Source of the DNA: Rhodospirillaceae bacterium
GTDB taxonomy: Bacteria > Pseudomonadota > Alphaproteobacteria > SP197
Direction of reading: 5' to 3'
Length of the DNA stretch: 9,590 nt
Assembly: GCA_018700655.1 (NCBI GenBank)
Contig: JABIUG010000228.1
Span: 1 to 9,590, forward strand
Below the pieces are notes generated by a model that did no database searches, was not told where the DNA came from, and saw nothing but the letters and a program-made list of their open reading frames with translations. Shown here in pieces: positions 6,438 through 9,590 of the stretch. How positions within the stretch are numbered: the first letter of the stretch is position 1; each line of letters begins with the position of its first letter. Made by a program: the position numbers and the translations under genes.

Positions 6438-7427
6438 ATGTCGATGGGCCGCACGATCTTGGCCAGGCATGAGAGCTGGCCTCTGGCGCAGGCCTTCCGC
6501 ATCTCGCGCGGCGTCAAGACGGCAGCCGATGTCATGGTCGTCGAAATCATCCAGGACGGTGTGCGTGGCTGGGCCGAGGCCGTGCCGTATCCGCGCTACA
6601 ACCAGACGATCGAGTCAGGCCTGGCTGAAGTTGACGCCGTGCGTCGCGCGGTCGAGGAAGGTGCCAGCCGGCACGAACTGATGACGATGATGGCACCTTC
6701 TGCGGCGCGCAATGCGCTCGATTGTGCCTTGTGGGATCTCGAAGCCAAGATGACGGGAATTCCGGTCTGGCATCTGGCCGGTCTGGAGACGCCGGTTGAC
6801 CTCGTGACCGCCTACACGCTTTCGCTCGATACACCCGAAGCCATGGGCCAGTCGGCTGCCACCCATGCCGCGCGCTCGCTTCTGAAGATCAAGCTCGATG
6901 GCGAGATGGTCCTGGAACGCGTGAGGGCCGTGCGGCAAGGCGCTCCCGAAAGCCGTTTGGTCGTTGATGCCAACGAAGCCTGGTCGATCGATCTGCTGCG
7001 TGAGATCGGTGATGCGCTCAAGTCGCTGGGGGTTGAGATGATCGAACAGCCCCTGCCTGCCGACGACGATACCGGTCTGGCCGGATTTACCTCTCCGGTT
7101 ACGCTTTGTGCCGACGAATCTTGCCATGGCAGCGACACTGTGGCCGCACTCGCCGATCGCTACGGAATGGTCAACATCAAGCTCGACAAGACGGGCGGTC
7201 TGACCGAAGCCTTGGCCCTGCGCCGTGCTGCGCAAGAGGCGGGCCTGCAGGTCATGGTCGGCTGCATGGTCGGCACATCGCTTTCGATGGCGCCCGCCAT
7301 GCTGGTCGCACAGGGTGCTTCGGTGATCGATCTCGATGGCCCGCTGCTGATGAAACAGGACCGGTCGCCAGGGATCAGCTTTGACGGCAACACCATGCAC
7401 ACGGCACTGCCGGAGTTTTGGGGTTGA
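6438..7427 (+). CDS. dgcA: N-acetyl-D-glutamate racemase DgcA (enolase superfamily, dipeptide-epimerase-like)
   Basis: DgcA converts N-acetyl-D-glutamate, made by DgcN, into N-acetyl-L-glutamate, which can be deacetylated to L-glutamate or enter arginine synthesis. The 329-residue protein has the enolase-superfamily capping domain followed by the modified TIM barrel. The muconate-lactonising/dipeptide-epimerase catalytic set is complete: K150-I-K152 at the end of strand 2, metal ligands D177 (VVDANEAW), E203 (IEQPLP) and D226 (CADES), and the opposing base K248 (NIKLDKTGG). A C-terminal DLDGPLLM (298-305) closes the barrel. By sequence alone it could be an L-Ala-D/L-Glu epimerase, which would also act on glutamate-containing substrates from peptidoglycan; the abutting dgcN decides for DgcA. 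No deacetylase gene is in the window. The start follows the dgcN stop with no gap; ATG 6444 is an alternative two codons later. Confidence 0.88.
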   Translation: MSMGRTILARHESWPLAQAFRISRGVKTAADVMVVEIIQDGVRGWAEAVPYPRYNQTIESGLAEVDAVRRAVEEGASRHELMTMMAPSAARNALDCALWDLEAKMTGIPVWHLAGLETPVDLVTAYTLSLDTPEAMGQSAATHAARSLLKIKLDGEMVLERVRAVRQGAPESRLVVDANEAWSIDLLREIGDALKSLGVEMIEQPLPADDDTGLAGFTSPVTLCADESCHGSDTVAALADRYGMVNIKLDKTGGLTEALALRRAAQEAGLQVMVGCMVGTSLSMAPAMLVAQGASVIDLDGPLLMKQDRSPGISFDGNTMHTALPEFWG

Positions 7428-7432
7428 ACCGC

Positions 7433-7466
7433 CTCTGAGCGCTCAGGAAACCGGCCAGGTTTCCTG
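7433..7466. terminator. Overlapping inverted repeats in the dgcA/tenA convergent junction (possible bidirectional terminator)
   Basis: Only 15 bases separate the two convergent stops. CTGAGCGCTCAG (7435-7446) is a perfect 12-base palindrome. It overlaps a second perfect hairpin, CAGGAAACC (7444-7452), loop GGCCA, GGTTTCCTG (7458-7466), which lies inside the tenA 3' end. There is no clear T-run on either strand, so intrinsic termination is uncertain. Confidence 0.35.
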
Positions 7467-8108
7467 CCGCCATGCGGCGTCCCAGAACATCCACTCCAGC
7501 TGCATCGCCCTGTGAAAGGCCTCATGCATCTGTTCGCGAACGATGGGTGAGGCGGCTTCGGCGAGCCGGTCGGCATCGGCCCGACCCAGCGCGCATTTCT
7601 CGCCGAAACCCGGAGCGGAATAGGTGTCGATCCAGGCGGCGAACGGATTTTTCGCGATGGAGTCTTCAGCGATCGAGCAGCCGACTTCCCAATAGACCCA
7701 AAGGCAGGGAAGCAGGGCCGCGACGACGACCTCCAGCGGCGCCATGGCGCCGGTTGCAAGCAGATAATCCGTATAGCCACGACAGGTCGGTGTCGGTTCA
7801 ACATCGAGAGCCGTCACGGGGTCGAGACCGAATTCCTCGAAGTAATGCTCGTGCAGACTGAGTTCGGCACGCATCGTTCCCGCGGCCCAATCGGCCATGG
7901 TGATGACCAACTCGTTGGTGTCTGCCTTGGCCGAAGCCATGGCATAGACCCGTGCATAGGCCATCAGATAGTGCGAATCCTGGATGATGTATTGCTGGAA
8001 CTTTTTGTTCGAAAGTGTGCCGGCCGCGAGTTCGCGATTGAACGGCATCGTCCGGATGGTTTCGTAGAGTGCCGCGTTTCGGTCCCAGGCGTCGTTGCTG
8101 AAGGTCAT
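7443..8108 (-). CDS. tenA: TenA-family thiaminase II / aminopyrimidine aminohydrolase
   Basis: TenA enzymes are cytoplasmic, all-helical proteins that hydrolyse aminopyrimidine breakdown products of thiamine to HMP for salvage, and can also cleave thiamine. The 221-residue product has the normal length. It also keeps the active-site residues at the numbering used for Bacillus subtilis TenA: D44 and Y47 in IIQDSHYL, Y112, the nucleophile C135 in LLPCLWVYWEVG, and E205 near the C terminus (QLEWMFWD). This Cys-containing (TenA_C) form is therefore expected to be catalytically competent. On the minus strand, GAGGAG (8115-8120) lies 6 bases before the ATG. It follows the DppF-like gene by 72 bases on the same strand with no terminator seen, so it may be the last gene of the transporter operon. 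No TPP riboswitch can be seen in the short gap. Confidence 0.93.
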   Translation of the reverse strand: MTFSNDAWDRNAALYETIRTMPFNRELAAGTLSNKKFQQYIIQDSHYLMAYARVYAMASAKADTNELVITMADWAAGTMRAELSLHEHYFEEFGLDPVTALDVEPTPTCRGYTDYLLATGAMAPLEVVVAALLPCLWVYWEVGCSIAEDSIAKNPFAAWIDTYSAPGFGEKCALGRADADRLAEAASPIVREQMHEAFHRAMQLEWMFWDAAWRQETWPVS

Positions 8109-8114
8109 GGGGTT

Positions 8115-8120
8115 CTCCTC
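8115..8120 (-). promoter_or_regulatory. Ribosome-binding site of tenA
   Basis: A near-consensus GAGGAG on the minus strand, 6 bases before the ATG at 8108. It fixes the tenA start and implies efficient translation independent of the upstream gene. Confidence 0.7.
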
Positions 8121-8180
8121 ATTCGCCGTCTAAATCATGGCCGCGAGCGAGACAGTGATTGTGGCGAACCGGTTTGATCG

Positions 8181-9263
8181 TCAGAAACGGTCCCGACTTC
8201 CAGCATGAAGAGCCTTGTCGTCGACCTTTGGCGCGGACCCGGTCTCGGGCATTGCTCGGATGCCTACGGCCTTGGCATCGGCCGGATCGGGGAAGGGGAA
8301 GTGGCAGCTGGCCCAATGGCCCGGAGAGACTTCTTTGTACTCGGGTGCTTCTGCCAGGCATTTAGCCTGTGCGAACGGGCAGCGGGTGTGGAACTCGCAG
8401 CCCTTGGGCCGGTTCATCAAGGAAGGGATCTCACCTTCCAGTTCCAGCTTGTCGCGCCGTTTGTCTGGATCGGGCTCAGGTACTGCGGCAAGCAGGCCCA
8501 GCGTATAGGGATGGGCAGGGCGCTCGAAGATTTCCTTGGTTGTGCCGGTTTCCACGAAACGGCCCAGATACATGATAGCCAGGCGGTCGCTGACATGGCG
8601 TACGACGGGAAGGTTATGCGTGATGATGAGGTAGGAAAGCCCCATCTCGCGCTGCAGCCGGTTCATCAGGTTCAGGATTTCGCCCTGGACCGAGACATCA
8701 AGGCCGGCGGTCGGCTCGTCAGCGATGATCACCTTGGGTTCCAGCGCCAGAGCCCGCGCGACACCGACACGGCGTGCCTGACCGCCGGAAAGCTGGTGGG
8801 GATAGGCCCCCATAAAACCCTCGTGCAGGCCGACCAGGCGAAGCAGGCGGCGCGCTTCCTCGCCCAGGTCCTTACCCGTGACGCCGTGGATTCTAAACGG
8901 CTCGGTGATGCTGTAGCGCACCGTCTTGCGTGGCGAGAGGCTGGCGATGGGGTCCTGGAACATCATCGCGATCTCGCGCCGGAACTCCTTGTATTGTTTG
9001 TCTTTCAGGCCGATCAGTTCGTCGCCCTGAAACTTGATGCTGCCTTCCTGGGCCTGCACCAAACCGATGATCGCGCGGCCCAGCGTGGTCTTGCCCGAAC
9101 CGGACTCACCGACCAGCCCGAAGGTTTCGCCAGCCTGCAGACTGAACGAGACATGCATCACAGCATCGATAAAGGGATCGTCCAGACCTTTCATCAAGGT
9201 CTGAACCAGCCCTGAAGTGCGGAACCTGACGCGAACCTTGTCTGCGTTGAGGAGATCAGGCAT
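8181..9263 (-). CDS. Opp/Dpp-type ABC transporter ATP-binding protein (DppF/OppF-like)
   Basis: This is one of the paired ATPases that power uptake of peptides or related solutes through a permease dimer. In the 360-residue product all nucleotide-binding elements are present: Walker A GESGSGKT (52-59), Q-loop Q103 (MFQDP), signature LSGGQ (158-162), Walker B VIIADEP (178-184) and the switch H216 (ITHN). After HPYT (251-254) comes the oligopeptide-transporter C-terminal domain with C289, C295, C302 and C320 (GCEFHTRC, KC, ASC), the pattern that ligates an Fe-S cluster in some Dpp ATPases. About 40 residues after C320 form a low-complexity tail. ATG 9263 is chosen because it begins the conserved MPDLLNADKVRV strand; the frame stays open upstream to 9542, but there it only overlaps the preceding gene. 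The start overlaps the DppD-like stop by 8 bases (ATGCCTGA), implying translational coupling. The substrate cannot be read from an ATPase. Confidence 0.92.
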   Translation of the reverse strand: MPDLLNADKVRVRFRTSGLVQTLMKGLDDPFIDAVMHVSFSLQAGETFGLVGESGSGKTTLGRAIIGLVQAQEGSIKFQGDELIGLKDKQYKEFRREIAMMFQDPIASLSPRKTVRYSITEPFRIHGVTGKDLGEEARRLLRLVGLHEGFMGAYPHQLSGGQARRVGVARALALEPKVIIADEPTAGLDVSVQGEILNLMNRLQREMGLSYLIITHNLPVVRHVSDRLAIMYLGRFVETGTTKEIFERPAHPYTLGLLAAVPEPDPDKRRDKLELEGEIPSLMNRPKGCEFHTRCPFAQAKCLAEAPEYKEVSPGHWASCHFPFPDPADAKAVGIRAMPETGSAPKVDDKALHAGSRDRF

Positions 9264-9590
9264 CGCGCACCTTGAAGCAGCGGGCGGAATGGACATCGTT
9301 GACGTCATAAGTACCGGGCGGAGTTTCATCGCACGGTGCATATCGTTTCGGGCAGCGCGGAGAGAAAATGCAGCCCTTCGGCAGGTCGACCAGATCAGGG
9401 ACACTGCCGGTGATGGTCGGCAGGTCGCGGCGGGTCTCGGCGATCCGGGCGGGGTCACACTCCAGCAACATCTGCGTATAGGGGTGCTGGGCGCGATGGA
9501 AAAGGTCGTGAACCTCGCCCTGTTCGATGACCTCGCCGGCATACATCACGATGACCTCGTCGCAGAGCTCGGCCACGAGGGAGGAGTCGA
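9256..9590 (-). CDS. Opp/Dpp-type ABC transporter ATP-binding protein (DppD/OppD-like), C-terminal part, cut by window edge
   Basis: The visible 110 or so residues begin just inside the D-loop/H-loop region (DSSLVAELCDEVIVMYAGEV, compare the usual HDLxxVAExCDRVxVMYAGxxxE). They run through HPYTQMLL into the oligopeptide-transporter C-terminal domain with GCIFSPRC, a third Cys (YAPC) and ARCF, so the four-cysteine pattern is kept here too. The Walker A, Q-loop and signature motifs lie beyond the right edge. The frame is open to base 9590, so an internal GTG at 9576 is not the real start. Together with the DppF-like gene, it forms the usual heterodimeric ATPase pair; permease and binding-protein genes are expected further right. 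Confidence 0.9.
   Translation of the reverse strand, partial: DSSLVAELCDEVIVMYAGEVIEQGEVHDLFHRAQHPYTQMLLECDPARIAETRRDLPTITGSVPDLVDLPKGCIFSPRCPKRYAPCDETPPGTYDVNDVHSARCFKVRDA

Noticed and set aside
8167..8174. AACCGGTT palindrome between the DppF-like gene and tenA
   Set aside because: Only 8 bases, common by chance in GC-rich DNA, without loop or T-run; not enough for a terminator or operator call.
8205..9215. 336-codon open frame on the plus strand across the DppF-like gene
   Set aside because: Antisense to clear Walker A, signature and Walker B motifs; no family resemblance and no ribosome-binding site of note.
9264..9542. 93-residue N-terminal extension of the DppF-like frame
   Set aside because: The open frame continues upstream of ATG 9263 only because it overlaps the DppD-like gene in another frame; the translated extension has no similarity to ABC proteins.

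Overview
The window (about 60% G+C by eye, compactly arranged genes, mostly GC-ending codons) looks like a chromosomal segment of an alphaproteobacterium, probably marine or otherwise heterotrophic. This rests on the mix of families (TAXI-type TRAP transporter, DgcN/DgcA pair, Opp/Dpp ABC ATPases, TenA) and is an inference. No RNA genes, CRISPR arrays, insertion sequences or integrase genes were seen.

Left edge (1-131): the C-terminal tail of an acyl-CoA dehydrogenase. Next come two tandem paralogous TAXI solute-binding proteins. The first (247-1230) has an intact body, but its lipoprotein signal peptide is interrupted by an in-frame TAG codon just before a perfect LAGC lipobox. The second (1473-2435) has a normal Sec signal peptide. 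Both are preceded by the same promoter-like core, TTGACC-N18-CATAGT. A very strong hairpin (2446-2479) then separates the second binding protein from a fused DctQ-DctM-type permease (2510-4921). A UspF-like universal stress protein (4935-5354) follows 13 bases later.

The same-strand block continues with dgcN (5430-6437) and dgcA (6438-7427). This pair belongs to the described D-glutamate catabolic route: DgcN N-acetylates D-glutamate, and the enolase-superfamily DgcA racemises N-acetyl-D-glutamate to N-acetyl-L-glutamate. The layout (binding protein, permease, stress protein, two catabolic enzymes) suggests an uptake-and-catabolism operon in which the TAXI transporter imports D-glutamate or a close relative. 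That substrate assignment is the main new hypothesis from this window.

Right side, minus strand: a TenA-family thiaminase II / aminopyrimidine aminohydrolase (7443-8108) converges on dgcA. It lies 72 bases downstream of an Opp/Dpp-type ATPase of the DppF kind (8181-9263). That gene overlaps by 8 bases the end of a DppD-like ATPase which runs off the right edge. These three are probably one transcription unit whose promoter and permease genes lie outside the window.
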